From Neorhizobium sp. (lineage in GTDB: Bacteria; Pseudomonadota; Alphaproteobacteria; Rhizobiales; Rhizobiaceae), in assembly GCA_028283725.1 (NCBI GenBank), contig JAPWKC010000001.1:124001-188000 (forward strand): a DNA stretch of 64,000 nucleotides, written 5' to 3'. Of the stretch, positions 39,349-49,782 are shown in pieces. The stretch's first letter is position 1; every line of letters starts with the position of its first letter. The translations under genes and the position numbers were made by a program. Under the pieces are notes generated by a model that was given only the letters and a program-made list of their open reading frames with translations, had not been told where the DNA came from and made no database searches.

Positions 39349-40464
39349 ATGACGTCCCTGCCTTCCATGACTGATGCCGCCGTTTCGACGGCCGGGCTCG
39401 AACTGCACTACGGCGCGACACCTGTGCTGAAGGGTATCGACGTCGCTCTCGGCAAGGGCAAGACGCTGGCGCTGCTGGGGCCTTCCGGCTGCGGCAAAAC
39501 CACTCTTCTCAGGCTCGTCGCCGGCCTTCTGTCTCCGAGCAAGGGATCGGTCTCGATCGCCGGCCATCCGGTGGCGGATGCGGCGACCGGCCTATTCGCA
39601 CCCCCGGAAAAACGCAATCTCGGCATGGTCTTTCAGGATTATGCGCTCTGGCCGCACATGACGGTGGGCGGCAATGTGTCCTTCCCGCTTGAAATGCGCG
39701 GTATCGGCCGTGCCGAACGTGAGCTGAGAACGAAGCGGGCGCTGGAGCGTGTCGGACTTGCGGCGCTTGCCGATCGGCGTCCGAGCGATCTTTCCGGTGG
39801 CCAGCAGCAGCGCGTGGCGATCGCCCGTGCCATCGTCGCCGAGCCGCAACTGATCCTGTTCGACGAGCCGCTCTCCAATCTCGACCGTGAACTTCGCGAA
39901 AACATGGTCGGCGAACTGGCTGAACTGATCGCCACGCTCGGGCTCACCGCAATCTACGTCACCCACGACCATAGCGAGGCCCTGACGCTTGCCGACGAGG
40001 TTGCCGTAATGCGCGGCGGTCTGATCGAGCAGCTGGCGACGCCGGATGTGCTGATCGATCAGCCGGCGACGCCCGACGTGGCCGATTTCCTGCGCCTTGG
40101 TGGCGTCGCCGAACTCGAACATCGCGACGGCCTCTGGTTCTTCCGGGGCAGCGACGTCGCGCTTCTGCGCCATCGGGGGCAACCCGGCGATATCGCGCAG
40201 GTGCTCATTCCAACCAATGCGATCACGCTTGGCGATATCGCGCCCGGCCGGCTTGCCGCCACGGTTCTGCGCTCGCAGTTCCGGGGCGACGGCCATCTCG
40301 CCAGCATTTCGATCGTCGGCCCGGCCAATGTCGAATTGCAGGTGCTGAGCCGCACCAAGCTTCGTCCCGGCGAAGGGGTTGGCCTTTCGATCGATCCAGC
40401 CCGTATCCGCAGCTTTGGAAAAACAACCTTTTCATCCACCGAGGAGACATTTGAACATGCTTAA
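39349..40464 (+). CDS. ABC importer ATP-binding protein (probably phosphonate/organophosphate)
   Basis: The 371-residue ATPase has Walker A GPSGCGKTT, Q-loop VFQDYALWPHM, signature LSGGQQQRVAIARAI, Walker B LILFDEPLSNLD, switch histidine VTHDHSEA and a C-terminal TOBE-like domain. It belongs to the iron/2-aminoethylphosphonate/polyamine group. The exact start is unclear: ATG at 39349 or 39367, neither with a strong ribosome-binding site. It lies directly behind PHO boxes and its end overlaps the binding-protein gene by 8 bases, so the substrate is more likely a phosphorus compound than iron. Confidence 0.88.
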   Translation: MTSLPSMTDAAVSTAGLELHYGATPVLKGIDVALGKGKTLALLGPSGCGKTTLLRLVAGLLSPSKGSVSIAGHPVADAATGLFAPPEKRNLGMVFQDYALWPHMTVGGNVSFPLEMRGIGRAERELRTKRALERVGLAALADRRPSDLSGGQQQRVAIARAIVAEPQLILFDEPLSNLDRELRENMVGELAELIATLGLTAIYVTHDHSEALTLADEVAVMRGGLIEQLATPDVLIDQPATPDVADFLRLGGVAELEHRDGLWFFRGSDVALLRHRGQPGDIAQVLIPTNAITLGDIAPGRLAATVLRSQFRGDGHLASISIVGPANVELQVLSRTKLRPGEGVGLSIDPARIRSFGKTTFSSTEETFEHA

Positions 40465-41416
40465 GTCATTGAAGAGCATCGCGCTTGGCGCTTTTTCCGC
40501 CACGCTTCTGGCCGGTGTTGCGCATGCCGACATCACCGTCTATACAGCCGGCCCACAGAGCCTGATCGACAAGATGTCGGAAGGTTTCACCAAGGAAACC
40601 GGCATCAAGGTCAACGTTTTCCAGGCGACGACCGGCAAGGTCATGGCCCGTATCGAGGCCGAAGCATCCAATCCGGCCGTCGACGTTCTGATCTCGGCCT
40701 CGTGGGATACCGCAACCGACTTCGAGAAGCGCGGCTGGCTGGTCAAGTATGCAAGCCCGAACGCTGCCAAGGTTCCTGACTTCCTGAAGTCGGATTACGC
40801 CGTGGCACAGGGCATTTCGGCACTTGGGATCGCCTGGAACACCAAAAGCGGCACGCCGAAGCCGTCGGAATGGGCCGATCTCGCCAAGCCGGAATACAAG
40901 GACATGGTCAATATTCCGGACCCGGCGCAGTCCGGCTCGTCCTTCGAACTGACGGCGGCGCTTGCCGCCCAGGACAATTTCAAGCTGTTCAAGGACCTGA
41001 AGGCCGACGGCGCGATCATCGCCGGCGCCAATGCCGAAGCACTGAACCCGGTTCTTCAGGGTGCCAAGGCTGCCGTCTTCGGTGCCGTGGACTACATCAC
41101 GCTCGCCGCCAAGAAAAAGGGTGAAAGCATCGATATGGTCTTCCCGGCTTCGGGTACCGTGATTGCGCCGCGCCCGGCGATGATCCTCAACTGGTCGAAG
41201 CATCAGGACGAGGCGAAGAAATTCGTCGATTACATGCTGTCCGACGCCGGCCAGAAGATGGTCGCCGACCAGATGCTGATGCCGGCCCGTACCGACATCC
41301 CGGCAGACCGTCCGCTGATCGGCGATCTGAAGCTGCTGAAGTACGACACGGCCGATGTCTACGGCAAGCGCAAGGACACGCTGAAGCAGGTCTCCGACAT
41401 TTTCGGCGGCAAGTAA
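40457..41416 (+). CDS. ABC importer periplasmic substrate-binding protein
   Basis: The 319-residue protein has a signal peptide (about 1-24, cleavage after VAHA) and the two-lobed fold of the FbpA/2-aminoethylphosphonate-binding family (ITVYTAGPQSLIDKMSEGF, then VDVLISASWDTA). The paired tyrosines that bind ferric iron in FbpA, near two thirds of the length, are absent; only a single Y is seen in AVDYITLA. This argues against iron. GAGGAG ten bases before the ATG is the ribosome-binding site. PhoB control upstream suggests a phosphonate or phosphate-ester ligand. Confidence 0.87.
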   Translation: MLKSLKSIALGAFSATLLAGVAHADITVYTAGPQSLIDKMSEGFTKETGIKVNVFQATTGKVMARIEAEASNPAVDVLISASWDTATDFEKRGWLVKYASPNAAKVPDFLKSDYAVAQGISALGIAWNTKSGTPKPSEWADLAKPEYKDMVNIPDPAQSGSSFELTAALAAQDNFKLFKDLKADGAIIAGANAEALNPVLQGAKAAVFGAVDYITLAAKKKGESIDMVFPASGTVIAPRPAMILNWSKHQDEAKKFVDYMLSDAGQKMVADQMLMPARTDIPADRPLIGDLKLLKYDTADVYGKRKDTLKQVSDIFGGK

Positions 41417-41438
41417 GCATCAAGCGAGGATTATGCCC

Positions 41439-43118
41439 ATGAAGGCGAACGGCGTCAGCGGCTCGGCACCCGCAGCCTGGCTTGCGATTGCGGGACTTGC
41501 CGTCGTCGTTGCCGTTCCCTTCGCAGCCGTCGTGCTGCAGGGCATTTTCCCCAATCTCGGACAGGGCTCGTTTGCGGGCCCTTTCTCCTCTTTCATCGCG
41601 ACGCTCAACGATAGTGCGCTGATCGGCATGGCCGGCAATACGATCCTGCTCGGCGCGTGCGTGGTGCTGGTCTCGGCGCTGGTTGCCGTTCCGCTCGGCG
41701 TTTTCCGGGCGCTCTACAAGGTGCCGCTTGCGCCGCTCTTTGACGTGCTTCTGCTCGTGCCCTTCATGATCCCGCCCTATATCGCAACGCTCGGCTGGAT
41801 CATGACTTTGCAGCCGCGCGGCTACCTGCAGCAGATCCTGGGCTTCAATCTTGCGCCCTTCCTGTTTTCGCTTGCCGGCATGACCGTGGTCATGGCCTTC
41901 AACACGTTTCCGGTCGTCTATTTCGCGGTGTCGCGCACGGTGGAAGCCGTCGGCGCGCGCTATGCGGATGTCGGCCGTGTGTTTGGCGCCACGCCGGCCC
42001 GCGCCTTCTGGCGGATCACGCTTCCGCTGTCGGCGCCGGGCCTTGCGGCGAGCCTGATGCTCGTGTTTGCGGCGGCGATCGAGGAATACGGCACGCCGGC
42101 CGCGCTCGGCCGCCGCGCCGGTTTCCAGGTTCTCGTTACCGGTATCGATCTGCGGATCACCGACTGGCCGATCGATCTTCCCGGCGCCTCGATCATGTCG
42201 CTGCTGCTTGTCGCGCTCTCGCTGATCACGTTCCTCGGCCAGCGCTGGATTTTGGCGCGGCGGTCCTACCAGACGGTCAACGGCAAGCCGCAGGCCAAGG
42301 ACAAGCGCCCGCTCGGATCGATGCGGGTGCCTGTGGTCATCGCCTTTGCCGTCGTATCGTTCCTGGCGACCGGCGTGCCGCTTCTGTCGATCCTGGCGAC
42401 CGCGCTGTCGCGGACGATTTCCGGTGGACTTGCGATCGACAATATCAGCCTTGCAAATTTCATCGCGGTCTTTTCCAACAGCGCCGGCGCATTCGGTGCG
42501 CTGGCCACCAGTTTCTCGCTCGGCATCGGCACAGCGCTGATCACCGGGGCGATCGGCGTGATGGCCGCCTACACGGTGGTGAAGACGAGAATAAGCGGTC
42601 GGGTCGCGATCGACGTGATGACGATCCTGCCGAACGCGCTTCCGGGCATCGTCGTGGCTGTCGGTCTCATATTGGCCTGGAACATGCCCTTCCTGCCCGC
42701 CACGCCCTACAATACCGCCTTCATCCTGCTTCTCGCCTATTGCTGCATCCTTCTGCCGCAGCCGATGCGCTATGCCACGGCCGCCTTCCAGCAGATCGGC
42801 GACAATCTCGAAGCGGCGGCACGCGTCTTCGGCGCATCGAGCTTCACGGCCTTCCGGCGCATTCTTCTGCCGCTGGTGTTTCCGAGCCTTGCCTCAGCGA
42901 TGCTTCTCGTCTTCGCGCTTGCCTCGCGCGAGCTTGTCGCCTCCGTCGTCGTGGCGCCCGTCGGCATGCAGACGATCGCCACCTTCATCTGGCGGCAGTT
43001 CGAACAGGGGTCGATCGGGCTTGGCATGGCCATGGCCTTCATCGCCATCATCATCACCACACTCCTTCCTCTTTTGCTTCTGGCGCTCCTAAGGCGCAGC
43101 GGGCTCGTGGCGGAATGA
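41439..43118 (+). CDS. ABC importer permease, two fused membrane domains
   Basis: The 559-residue protein has about twelve transmembrane helices in two homologous halves. Each carries the inner-membrane EAA loop for the ATPase: [20 protein letters not shown] in the first half, and [20 protein letters not shown] in the second. This is the fused FbpB/SfuB layout, where the phosphonate PhnUV system uses two separate proteins. The ATG at 41439 is chosen because GAGGA is 8 bases upstream; an ATG at 41433 is too close. It completes the importer with the two preceding genes. Confidence 0.9.
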   Translation: MKANGVSGSAPAAWLAIAGLAVVVAVPFAAVVLQGIFPNLGQGSFAGPFSSFIATLNDSALIGMAGNTILLGACVVLVSALVAVPLGVFRALYKVPLAPLFDVLLLVPFMIPPYIATLGWIMTLQPRGYLQQILGFNLAPFLFSLAGMTVVMAFNTFPVVYFAVSRTVEAVGARYADVGRVFGATPARAFWRITLPLSAPGLAASLMLVFAAAIEEYGTPAALGRRAGFQVLVTGIDLRITDWPIDLPGASIMSLLLVALSLITFLGQRWILARRSYQTVNGKPQAKDKRPLGSMRVPVVIAFAVVSFLATGVPLLSILATALSRTISGGLAIDNISLANFIAVFSNSAGAFGALATSFSLGIGTALITGAIGVMAAYTVVKTRISGRVAIDVMTILPNALPGIVVAVGLILAWNMPFLPATPYNTAFILLLAYCCILLPQPMRYATAAFQQIGDNLEAAARVFGASSFTAFRRILLPLVFPSLASAMLLVFALASRELVASVVVAPVGMQTIATFIWRQFEQGSIGLGMAMAFIAIIITTLLPLLLLALLRRSGLVAE

Positions 43119-43250
43119 GGATGAAAAACCGGTCTCAGGCTACTGGTTGTACCGGCCCCCTTTCGCAAAGGCGAAAAACAGGGTAATAGCCCGCCAACGA
43201 AATTCGGCGCTTGCTCCCATTTTAGCGCCACAGCTTCAGAGAAACCGAAT

Positions 43251-45071
43251 ATGGAACTTCGCAACATCGCGATCATCGCGCACGTTGACCATGGAAAAAC
43301 GACCCTGGTCGATGAGCTCCTGAAACAGTCCGGCTCGTTCCGCGAGAACCAGCGCGTTGCTGAGCGCGTGATGGATTCCAACGATCTCGAAAAAGAACGC
43401 GGCATCACCATTCTCGCCAAGGCGACCTCGGTGGAGTGGAAGGGCGTTCGCGTCAACATCGTCGACACCCCCGGCCACGCCGACTTCGGCGGTGAAGTCG
43501 AGCGCATCCTGTCGATGGTCGATGGCGCAATCGTTCTGGTCGACTCGTCGGAAGGCCCGATGCCGCAGACGAAGTTCGTCGTCGGCAAGGCTCTCAAGGT
43601 TGGTCTGCGTCCGATCGTTGCAATCAACAAGATCGACCGCCCGGACGGCCGTCACGAAGAAGTCATCAACGAAGTCTTCGACCTGTTCGCCAACCTCGAC
43701 GCCACCGACGAGCAGCTCGACTTCCCGATCCTCTACGGTTCGGGTCGCGATGGCTGGATGAACGTCAACCCGGAAGGCCCGAAGGACCAGGGTCTGGCGC
43801 CGCTGCTCGATCTCGTTCTGAAGCACGTTCCGGCACCGAAGGTCGAAGAAGGCCCGTTCCAGATGATCGGTACGCTTCTCGAAGCCAACCCGTTCCTCGG
43901 CCGTATCATCACCGGTCGTATCGCGTCCGGTTCGATCAAGCCGAACCAGGCCGTCAAGGTTCTGAGCCAAGACGGCAAGACGGTCGAAACCGGCCGTATC
44001 TCCAAGATCCTTGCATTCCGCGGCATCGAACGTCAGCCGATCGAAGAGGCGCAGGCTGGTGACATCGTCGCCATCGCCGGTCTCTCCAAGGGCACCGTTG
44101 CCGACACGTTCTGCGATCCTTCGGTTACCGAAGCCATGCAGGCGCAGCCGATCGATCCGCCGACCGTCACCATGTCGTTCATCGTCAACGACAGCCCGCT
44201 TGCCGGCACCGAAGGCGACAAGGTCACGAGCCGCGTCATCCGCGACCGCCTGTTCAAGGAAGCCGAAGGCAACGTTGCGCTGAAGATCGAAGAAGCCGAA
44301 GGCAAGGATTCGTTCTACGTTTCCGGCCGCGGCGAACTTCAGCTCGCCGTTCTGATCGAAACCATGCGCCGCGAAGGCTTCGAGCTTGCCGTGTCGCGTC
44401 CGCGCGTCGTCATGCACAAGGACGAAGCGACCGGCGAAACCATGGAGCCGATCGAAGAAGTCGTCATCGACGTCGATGAAGAACATTCCGGCGTCGTCGT
44501 CCAGAAGATGTCCGAGCGCAAGGCCGAGATGACGGAACTGCGTCCTTCGGGCGGCAACCGCGTCCGCCTGAAGTTCCTGGCTCCGACCCGCGGCCTGATC
44601 GGCTACCAGTCGGAACTTCTGACCGACACGCGCGGCACGGCGATCATGAACCGCCTGTTCAACGACTATCAGCCCTACAAGGGTGAAATCGGCGGCCGCA
44701 CCAACGGCGTTCTTCTCGCCAACCAGGCTGGTGAAGCCGTTGCCTACGCCATGTTCAACCTCGAAGACCGCGGCCCGATGATCATCGAGCCGGGCGAAAA
44801 GGTTTACATGGGCATGATCATCGGCATCCACAGCCGTGATAACGACCTGGAAGTCAACGTTCTCAAGGGCAAGCAGCTGACGAACATCCGTTCGGCCGGC
44901 AAGGACGAAGCCGTTCGCCTGACCCCGCCGATCCGCATGACGCTCGACCGCGCGTTGTCGTGGATCCAGGACGACGAGCTGATGGAAGTGACGCCGAAGA
45001 ACATTCGTCTGCGCAAGATCTATCTCGACGCCAACGACCGCAAGCGTTTCAGCAAGGCCAAGATCGCCTGA
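43251..45071 (+). CDS. typA: ribosome-associated translational GTPase TypA/BipA
   Basis: TypA is an EF-G-like GTPase involved in 50S assembly, stress and cold growth. The 606-residue protein has G1 [16 protein letters not shown]2 EKERGITI, G3 [15 protein letters not shown] and G4 NKIDR, then EF-G-like domains III and V and the TypA-specific C-terminal domain. Codon use is strongly biased as in highly expressed genes. It is monocistronic with a strong terminator. Confidence 0.97.
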   Translation: MELRNIAIIAHVDHGKTTLVDELLKQSGSFRENQRVAERVMDSNDLEKERGITILAKATSVEWKGVRVNIVDTPGHADFGGEVERILSMVDGAIVLVDSSEGPMPQTKFVVGKALKVGLRPIVAINKIDRPDGRHEEVINEVFDLFANLDATDEQLDFPILYGSGRDGWMNVNPEGPKDQGLAPLLDLVLKHVPAPKVEEGPFQMIGTLLEANPFLGRIITGRIASGSIKPNQAVKVLSQDGKTVETGRISKILAFRGIERQPIEEAQAGDIVAIAGLSKGTVADTFCDPSVTEAMQAQPIDPPTVTMSFIVNDSPLAGTEGDKVTSRVIRDRLFKEAEGNVALKIEEAEGKDSFYVSGRGELQLAVLIETMRREGFELAVSRPRVVMHKDEATGETMEPIEEVVIDVDEEHSGVVVQKMSERKAEMTELRPSGGNRVRLKFLAPTRGLIGYQSELLTDTRGTAIMNRLFNDYQPYKGEIGGRTNGVLLANQAGEAVAYAMFNLEDRGPMIIEPGEKVYMGMIIGIHSRDNDLEVNVLKGKQLTNIRSAGKDEAVRLTPPIRMTLDRALSWIQDDELMEVTPKNIRLRKIYLDANDRKRFSKAKIA

Positions 45072-45094
45072 TCTTCCTCTGATCCAACCTCTTC

Positions 45095-45123
45095 AAACCC
45101 CGGCAGCGATGCCGGGGTTTTTT
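45095..45123 (+). terminator. rho-independent terminator of typA
   Basis: A perfect 10-bp stem (45096-45105 with 45110-45119, extendable by one A-T pair) around GCGA is followed by a run of T to 45123. Confidence 0.93.
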
Positions 45124-45159
45124 GTTGTTTGCTGTTTGCAGCGGGTCTTGTGGCAAGGG

Positions 45160-45175
45160 TTAAAAACGCGTTAAC
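45160..45175 (+). promoter_or_regulatory. CtrA-type box upstream of the acetyltransferase gene
   Basis: TTAA (45160-45163), seven bases, then TTAAC (45171-45175) exactly match the full CtrA recognition pattern TTAA-N7-TTAAC. It lies 97 bases upstream of the next start codon. CtrA is the alphaproteobacterial cell-cycle master regulator. This is a motif match only. Confidence 0.55.
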
Positions 45176-45271
45176 GTCTGGTCATCGTCCACATGATTGG
45201 TCTGTGGGGAAAGTTTACGAAGTCTTAGTGGCTCGTATCGAATCGCCCGCGACCGGACCTAGAGTAGCGTT

Positions 45272-45778
45272 ATGAAGACGTTGTCGATCGATGTCCGGCG
45301 TGCAGAGCCGCAAGACGCCCGAGCCATTTCGGATGCGCATCGCGATGCGTGGCTGCAGGCCTATTCCGGCCTCATCCCGCACAAGCCGCTCCTCCAGATG
45401 CTGGAGCGCCGCGGAGAGACCTGGTGGCGCAAGGCGACATCTGGCCCGGCGACGCTTCTCGTGCTCGACGTGGCGGGCGTGATTGCCGGCTATGCGACGA
45501 TCGGGCTCAATCGCGCCAAGGCACTGCCCTACGAGGGCGAGATCTACGAAATCTACCTGCGGCCGGAATATCAGGGCATCGGCATGGGCGGTCGTCTGTT
45601 CAACGAAAGCCGCCGTCTGCTGAAATTTCTCGGCTGCGAGGGCTTCGTCTGCTGGTGCCTCGAAGACAGCGAGCATGCCGCGGGCTTCTTCCGCCGAAAC
45701 GGCGGCCTCGATATCGCCGAGGGCATGGAAGATTTCGCCGGCACGCAACTGCGCAAGGTCGGCTTTGTCTGGCGTTGA
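45272..45778 (+). CDS. GNAT-family N-acetyltransferase
   Basis: The 168-residue protein has the GNAT fold: an N-terminal RRAEPQDARAISDAHRDAW, central EIYEIYLRPEYQGIGMGGRL with the acetyl-CoA loop Q-G-I-G-M-G, and a C-terminal GFFRRNGG motif. The acceptor substrate is unknown. Its upstream region contains a CtrA-type box (45160-45175), so cell-cycle-dependent expression is possible. It is isolated from its neighbours by the typA terminator on one side and a 139-base gap on the other. Confidence 0.88.
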   Translation: MKTLSIDVRRAEPQDARAISDAHRDAWLQAYSGLIPHKPLLQMLERRGETWWRKATSGPATLLVLDVAGVIAGYATIGLNRAKALPYEGEIYEIYLRPEYQGIGMGGRLFNESRRLLKFLGCEGFVCWCLEDSEHAAGFFRRNGGLDIAEGMEDFAGTQLRKVGFVWR

Positions 45779-45917
45779 GTGTCATACCGCTATCGTGAGG
45801 AAATGACGCGCTATTCAAGCCGTAAGCCGCATGGCTATCGGCCGAAAGTCCGGTTGCCTTGAGACCGGATTCCCGCTATCGACGGATCAGCAAGTTGAAC
45901 CTCATCGGGGAAAAAAG

Positions 45918-46451
45918 ATGCGTATCGATGCAATTTCCGTTGGCAAGAACCCGCCAGAAGACATCAATGTGATCGTCGAGGTGCCTGTCGGCGGGCATCC
46001 CATCAAGTATGAAATGGACAAGGAAGCCGGTGCGCTGGTCGTTGACCGTTTCCTCTACACGCCGATGACCTATCCGGGCAATTACGGCTTCGTGCCGCAC
46101 ACGCTTTCGGAAGATGGCGATCCGATCGACGTTCTGATCTGCAACACCCGTCCGCTGGTGCCGGGCTGCGTCATCAACGTTCGCCCGATCGGCGTGATGG
46201 TGATGGAAGACGACGGCGGCAAGGACGAGAAAATCATCGCCGTGCCGGTTCCGAAGCTGACCCAGCGCTACGACAAGATCAAGAACTACACCGACATGCC
46301 CGAGATCACGCTGAAGCAGATCGAGCATTTCTTCACGCACTACAAGGATCTGGAGCCCGGCAAGTGGGTGAAGATCGAGGGCTGGCAGGATGTCGACGTT
46401 GCCAAGAAGCTGATCGTCGAGGCGATCGAGCGCCACAACGCTCAGAAGTAA
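45918..46451 (+). CDS. ppa: inorganic pyrophosphatase
   Basis: Ppa hydrolyses pyrophosphate to phosphate and so drives biosynthetic reactions. The 177-residue family I enzyme has the metal-binding signature DGDPIDVL and the active-site residues in [20 protein letters not shown], with KIIAVP and KIKNYTDMP downstream. The ATG at 45918 ([17 protein letters not shown]) gives the standard length; the open frame upstream is not conserved. It converges on the DUF167 gene with 17 bases between them. Confidence 0.96.
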   Translation: MRIDAISVGKNPPEDINVIVEVPVGGHPIKYEMDKEAGALVVDRFLYTPMTYPGNYGFVPHTLSEDGDPIDVLICNTRPLVPGCVINVRPIGVMVMEDDGGKDEKIIAVPVPKLTQRYDKIKNYTDMPEITLKQIEHFFTHYKDLEPGKWVKIEGWQDVDVAKKLIVEAIERHNAQK

Positions 46452-46468
46452 GCTTTCAACGACATAGG

Positions 46469-46780
46469 TCAGGGCGTCTCGAAGGCGCTCAGGCGCTTCT
46501 CCAAATCCTCCGGGTCGCCATTGATCCGGAGGATTTTTTTTCGCGCCGTTTCGCCGGAGACGAGGCTGATCGCGGATTTCGGAATGCGAATGGTCTTGGC
46601 GAGAAGCTGGATCAGCGCCCTGTTGGCCTTGCCGTTCTCGGGAACTGATGTCACGCGGGCCCGCAGGAAGCTTTCGCCGTCTGCTGCGGTCTCGAACCCG
46701 TCGATCGCGTCACGCCCGGCACTGGGCGTGAGACGCAGGGAGAGCCTTACATGATCCGTGTGGCGGCTGAGCGCGCTCAC
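46469..46780 (-). CDS. DUF167 (YggU family) protein
   Basis: The 103-residue protein has the DUF167 core [34 protein letters not shown] and [17 protein letters not shown] place the start at a GTG (46780) whose GTGA overlaps the stop codon of the upstream yggT gene. A GTG nine codons earlier is possible but would overlap yggT by 31 bases. yggT-yggU pairing is widespread. The function is unknown. Confidence 0.88.
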   Translation of the reverse strand: MSALSRHTDHVRLSLRLTPSAGRDAIDGFETAADGESFLRARVTSVPENGKANRALIQLLAKTIRIPKSAISLVSGETARKKILRINGDPEDLEKRLSAFETP

Positions 46781-47067
46781 GCGACCATGGGGTATATCGT
46801 CGTCCACATGAAGGACCGCAGGAAGAAGATGATCAGCAGCACGATGACGGGAGAGATGTCGATGCCGCCGAGATTGGGCAGAACCTTGCGCAGCGGACGC
46901 AGGACCGGCTCCGTGACGTTATAGAGGAAACGGCTGATTGCATCGACGAACTGGTTTCGCGAATTGATCACGTTGAAGGCGTAGAGCCAGGAGAAGATGG
47001 CGCTGGCGATCAGCACCCAGGTATAGAGGTTCAAGGCCAAATCAATGGTCTGAAACAGGGCGAGCAT
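46777..47067 (-). CDS. YggT family membrane protein
   Basis: The 96-residue protein has two transmembrane helices (about 5-27 and 70-92) and the YggT signature [34 protein letters not shown] in its loop (given in parts: residues about 35-68). The family is linked to cell division, osmotic adaptation and protein export in various bacteria, without a settled mechanism. It is the first gene of a two-gene operon with the DUF167 gene. Confidence 0.9.
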   Translation of the reverse strand: MLALFQTIDLALNLYTWVLIASAIFSWLYAFNVINSRNQFVDAISRFLYNVTEPVLRPLRKVLPNLGGIDISPVIVLLIIFFLRSFMWTTIYPMVA

Positions 47068-47253
47068 TCACGTCTCCAATGTTGTCACGGCACCCTCTGC
47101 GCAAGAGGTGCAGGGCTGCAAGACACAATTCAGTGTTGACAGACATGTAGACATTGAGGAACTACGGGGCAAGTCCCTCGTCGCCGCCCCTCGCAGCATG
47201 TTTAATCCCGGGAAATCGGGTCGGCGCATCTGACTGCTGAAAGCGTTTCGATC

Positions 47254-48501
47254 ATGTCCCTGCCCATATCGGGTGACCGTTTTGCCGCCTTTCGGCATCG
47301 TTCCTATACCCAGTTCTTCTTTGCCCGCTTCCTGTCGGCCTTCGGCGTCCAGATCGTCAGTGTTTCGGTCGGCTGGCAAATGTATGACCAGACGAAGAAC
47401 CCGCTCTATCTCGGATTGATCGGGCTCTTCCAGTTTCTGCCGTCGTTGCTGCTCATCCTCGTCACCGGCACCGTTGCCGACCGGCATAATCGCCGGATGA
47501 TCGTCGCTATCTGCCTGGTCGTCGCTTCGCTCTGCTGTGCCGCGCTGCTTGGGATCACGATCGCCGATGCGTTCACGCCTTTTCTGGTGTTTGCAATCCT
47601 GATCGTGTTCGGCATCGAGCGGGCATTTATGGGGCCGGCAGTGCAGTCGCTCGGCCCGAACCTCGTGCCGGCCGAAGACCTGCCGAATGCGGTCGCGTGG
47701 AATTCCTCCTCCTGGCAGACAGCCGCAATCCTCGGCCCGGTCGGCGGAGGCCTGCTCTATGGCGTCAGTCCCATCTCGGCCTATTCGGTGGCGCTGGTAT
47801 TCATGATCGTCTCGGCCGTCCTCGTCTTCCTCATCCCGAAGCCTGCGCAGCGGCGCTCGGCGACCAAGATCACGCTCGATCAGATCTTTGCGGGCTTTCG
47901 CTTCATCTTTCAGGAGAAGGTGGTTCTGGGAGCGATCTCGCTCGATCTCTTTGCGGTTCTGCTCGGCGGCGCCGTGGCGCTGATGCCGATCTTCGCGCGC
48001 GATATTCTCGATCTCGGTCCCTGGGGCCTCGGCCTCCTGCGCGCAGCACCCGGCATCGGTGCGATCGTCGTGGCCGTCTGGCTTGCCATCCACCCGATCC
48101 GTCACCGGGCCGGTATCGCGCTTTTCGTCGGCGTGGCGCTGTTCGGGCTTGCGACGCTGATCTTCGGGCTGTCCGTCACGCCATGGGTCTCGATCGCCGC
48201 GCTGATGCTGCTCGGCGCGTCCGACATGGTGTCGGTCTATGTCCGCGAGACCCTGATTGCGCTCTGGACGCCCGATGAAGTGCGCGGCCGCGTCAATGCG
48301 GTCAACATGGTGTTCGTCGGCGCGTCGAACGAGCTCGGCGAGTTCCGGGCCGGTACGATGGCCTCATTCATGGGCGCGGCATCCGCCGTGGTCATCGGCG
48401 GGGTTGGGACGCTTGCCGTCGCCGTCATCTGGTCGCTCGGCTTTCCGAAACTGCGCAAGATCGACAGCCTCCAGGCGCCGGACGCCGATCAGCAGGGCTG
48501 A
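47254..48501 (+). CDS. MFS transporter (EntS/MFS_3 type)
   Basis: The 415-residue protein has 12 transmembrane helices. It starts with RHRSYTQFFFARFLSAFGVQ, has the motif-A loop GTVADRHNRRMIV between helices 2 and 3, and a later ETLIALWTPDEVRGRVNAVN, all typical of the MFS_3 group that includes the enterobactin exporter EntS. Its substrate is unknown. The end overlaps the convergent amidotransferase gene by 13 bases. Confidence 0.9.
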   Translation: MSLPISGDRFAAFRHRSYTQFFFARFLSAFGVQIVSVSVGWQMYDQTKNPLYLGLIGLFQFLPSLLLILVTGTVADRHNRRMIVAICLVVASLCCAALLGITIADAFTPFLVFAILIVFGIERAFMGPAVQSLGPNLVPAEDLPNAVAWNSSSWQTAAILGPVGGGLLYGVSPISAYSVALVFMIVSAVLVFLIPKPAQRRSATKITLDQIFAGFRFIFQEKVVLGAISLDLFAVLLGGAVALMPIFARDILDLGPWGLGLLRAAPGIGAIVVAVWLAIHPIRHRAGIALFVGVALFGLATLIFGLSVTPWVSIAALMLLGASDMVSVYVRETLIALWTPDEVRGRVNAVNMVFVGASNELGEFRAGTMASFMGAASAVVIGGVGTLAVAVIWSLGFPKLRKIDSLQAPDADQQG

Positions 48502-49283
48502 AGTTCTGCTGCGAGGCGCGTCTCGGCAGCCTCGCCTAAGCCCTTCCTGGCCGTGGCCGGGCTTTTTTCAGCCCGGTCGAAGACGAGATCGAGAAAATCC
48601 CACAACCACTGGCGCAAGGGCGCGTCGAAGATCATGCGCCCTTCCAGATGGGCGTGGCCCTTCTGGGCATTCGGCATGGTGAAGCGGCTTTCGCCATGCA
48701 CCACCCAGCGATGCATCATGGCGCGCGTCAGTTCTGCATGAAACTGCACGCCCCAGGCGTTGTCTCCATAGCGGATCGCCTGGTTGGGGTAGGCGTCGCC
48801 TTCCGCCAGACGTTTGACACCGCGCGGTGTGTCGAAGCCTTCCCGGTGGAAGTGATAGACCATTTGCGGCCAGTGCATGAGAAGGCGGCCGTGTTCCGTG
48901 GGGCGCAGCGGATACCAGCCGATCTCGGTCATCTCGCCCTTGGCTGCGGCCACCTTGCCGCCCAGCGTGCGGACCATCATCTGGGCGCCGAGGCAGATGC
49001 CGAGATACGGCTTGTTTTCCCTCAGGGGCACGTTGATCCAGTCGATCTCGGCCTTCACATAGGGCTCGGGATCGTTGGCGCTCATCGGGCCGCCGAAGAT
49101 GACGGCGCCGGAATGTCCCGCCAGCGTGTCGGGAAGCGGATCACCCAGAACCGGTCGGCGGATATCGAGCGGGAAACCCTTTTCCACCAGCATCTGGCCG
49201 ACGCGTCCGGGTGACGAGCGCTCCTGGTGGAGCACGATCAGGACAGGGAGCTTTTCGCTTCGGTCGGTGGGCAGAATCAGCAT
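48489..49283 (-). CDS. class I glutamine amidotransferase-like protein
   Basis: The 264-residue protein has the full amidotransferase triad: C97 in GICLGAQMM, and H182 and E184 in GVQFHAELT. It also has the oxyanion motif VIFGGPMSAN. Such stand-alone proteins hydrolyse glutamine or gamma-glutamyl compounds; some are GMP-synthase-like or gamma-glutamyl-polyamine hydrolases. The real substrate is unclear. The C-terminal 50 residues are not part of the catalytic domain. Confidence 0.88.
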   Translation of the reverse strand: MLILPTDRSEKLPVLIVLHQERSSPGRVGQMLVEKGFPLDIRRPVLGDPLPDTLAGHSGAVIFGGPMSANDPEPYVKAEIDWINVPLRENKPYLGICLGAQMMVRTLGGKVAAAKGEMTEIGWYPLRPTEHGRLLMHWPQMVYHFHREGFDTPRGVKRLAEGDAYPNQAIRYGDNAWGVQFHAELTRAMMHRWVVHGESRFTMPNAQKGHAHLEGRMIFDAPLRQWLWDFLDLVFDRAEKSPATARKGLGEAAETRLAAELQPC

Positions 49284-49295
49284 AACAAGCCTTCC

Positions 49296-49760
49296 TTACT
49301 CTCCTCCCGGAACTCGGGCAGCGGCCTCCTGACGCTGCAGAACGCGATCACGCGCCGAGACCCCGAGAAGATCGGCAATCCGCCAGATCACATGATCCTC
49401 GATCTCGCTGCGCTCGCCATCGGCGTAGACGATATCCCAGAGAATGCCGAGAAGCTCGATACGATCATCCTCGGCCACGAGATGCTTCCTAAGATCGGAA
49501 GTGAACCGGTAATAGTCAACCGCCTCGCTGCCGGCCTGGTGCCCGGTCTCGATCAGAACCTTCAGCCGGTCGTCGGTCAGGTCGTAGCGTTCCCGCAGCA
49601 GCGTGCGGAAGCGCTGCTGTTCCTTCTCCGAGACGTTGCCGTCTGCCTCCATCACCTGAAAACAGAGCGCCACGAAGGCGACGCGCGGATCATCGGGCGC
49701 GAATTCCTCGGCGTGTGGAGATGTCAGCGTGTGGAGGAAGGCCTGAATACGGTCCAGCAT
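49296..49760 (-). CDS. TerB-family tellurite resistance-like protein
   Basis: The 154-residue all-helical protein has the TerB repeat FVALCFQVMEADGNVSEKEQ and a second ELLGILWDIVYADGERSEIE. The acidic clusters in these repeats bind metal ions in known TerB proteins. It is one gene after the HemY-like gene, on the same strand. It is not part of a ter operon, so the name does not imply tellurite resistance. It probably has a housekeeping role. Confidence 0.88.
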   Translation of the reverse strand: MLDRIQAFLHTLTSPHAEEFAPDDPRVAFVALCFQVMEADGNVSEKEQQRFRTLLRERYDLTDDRLKVLIETGHQAGSEAVDYYRFTSDLRKHLVAEDDRIELLGILWDIVYADGERSEIEDHVIWRIADLLGVSARDRVLQRQEAAARVPGGE

Positions 49761-49782
49761 CTTGTGTTCAGGCCCTACCTTG

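Noticed and set aside
40457..41416. Calling the ABC importer a ferric-iron system
   Set aside because: The tandem tyrosines of FbpA-type iron binders are missing and the promoter carries PHO boxes rather than an iron-regulator site.
43236..44831. A 531-codon open frame antisense to typA
   Set aside because: It is a shadow of the strongly biased typA codons, rich in Asp and His repeats.
49296..49760. TerB-like gene as a tellurite or phage-resistance locus
   Set aside because: No other ter genes are present; it sits next to the haem cluster.
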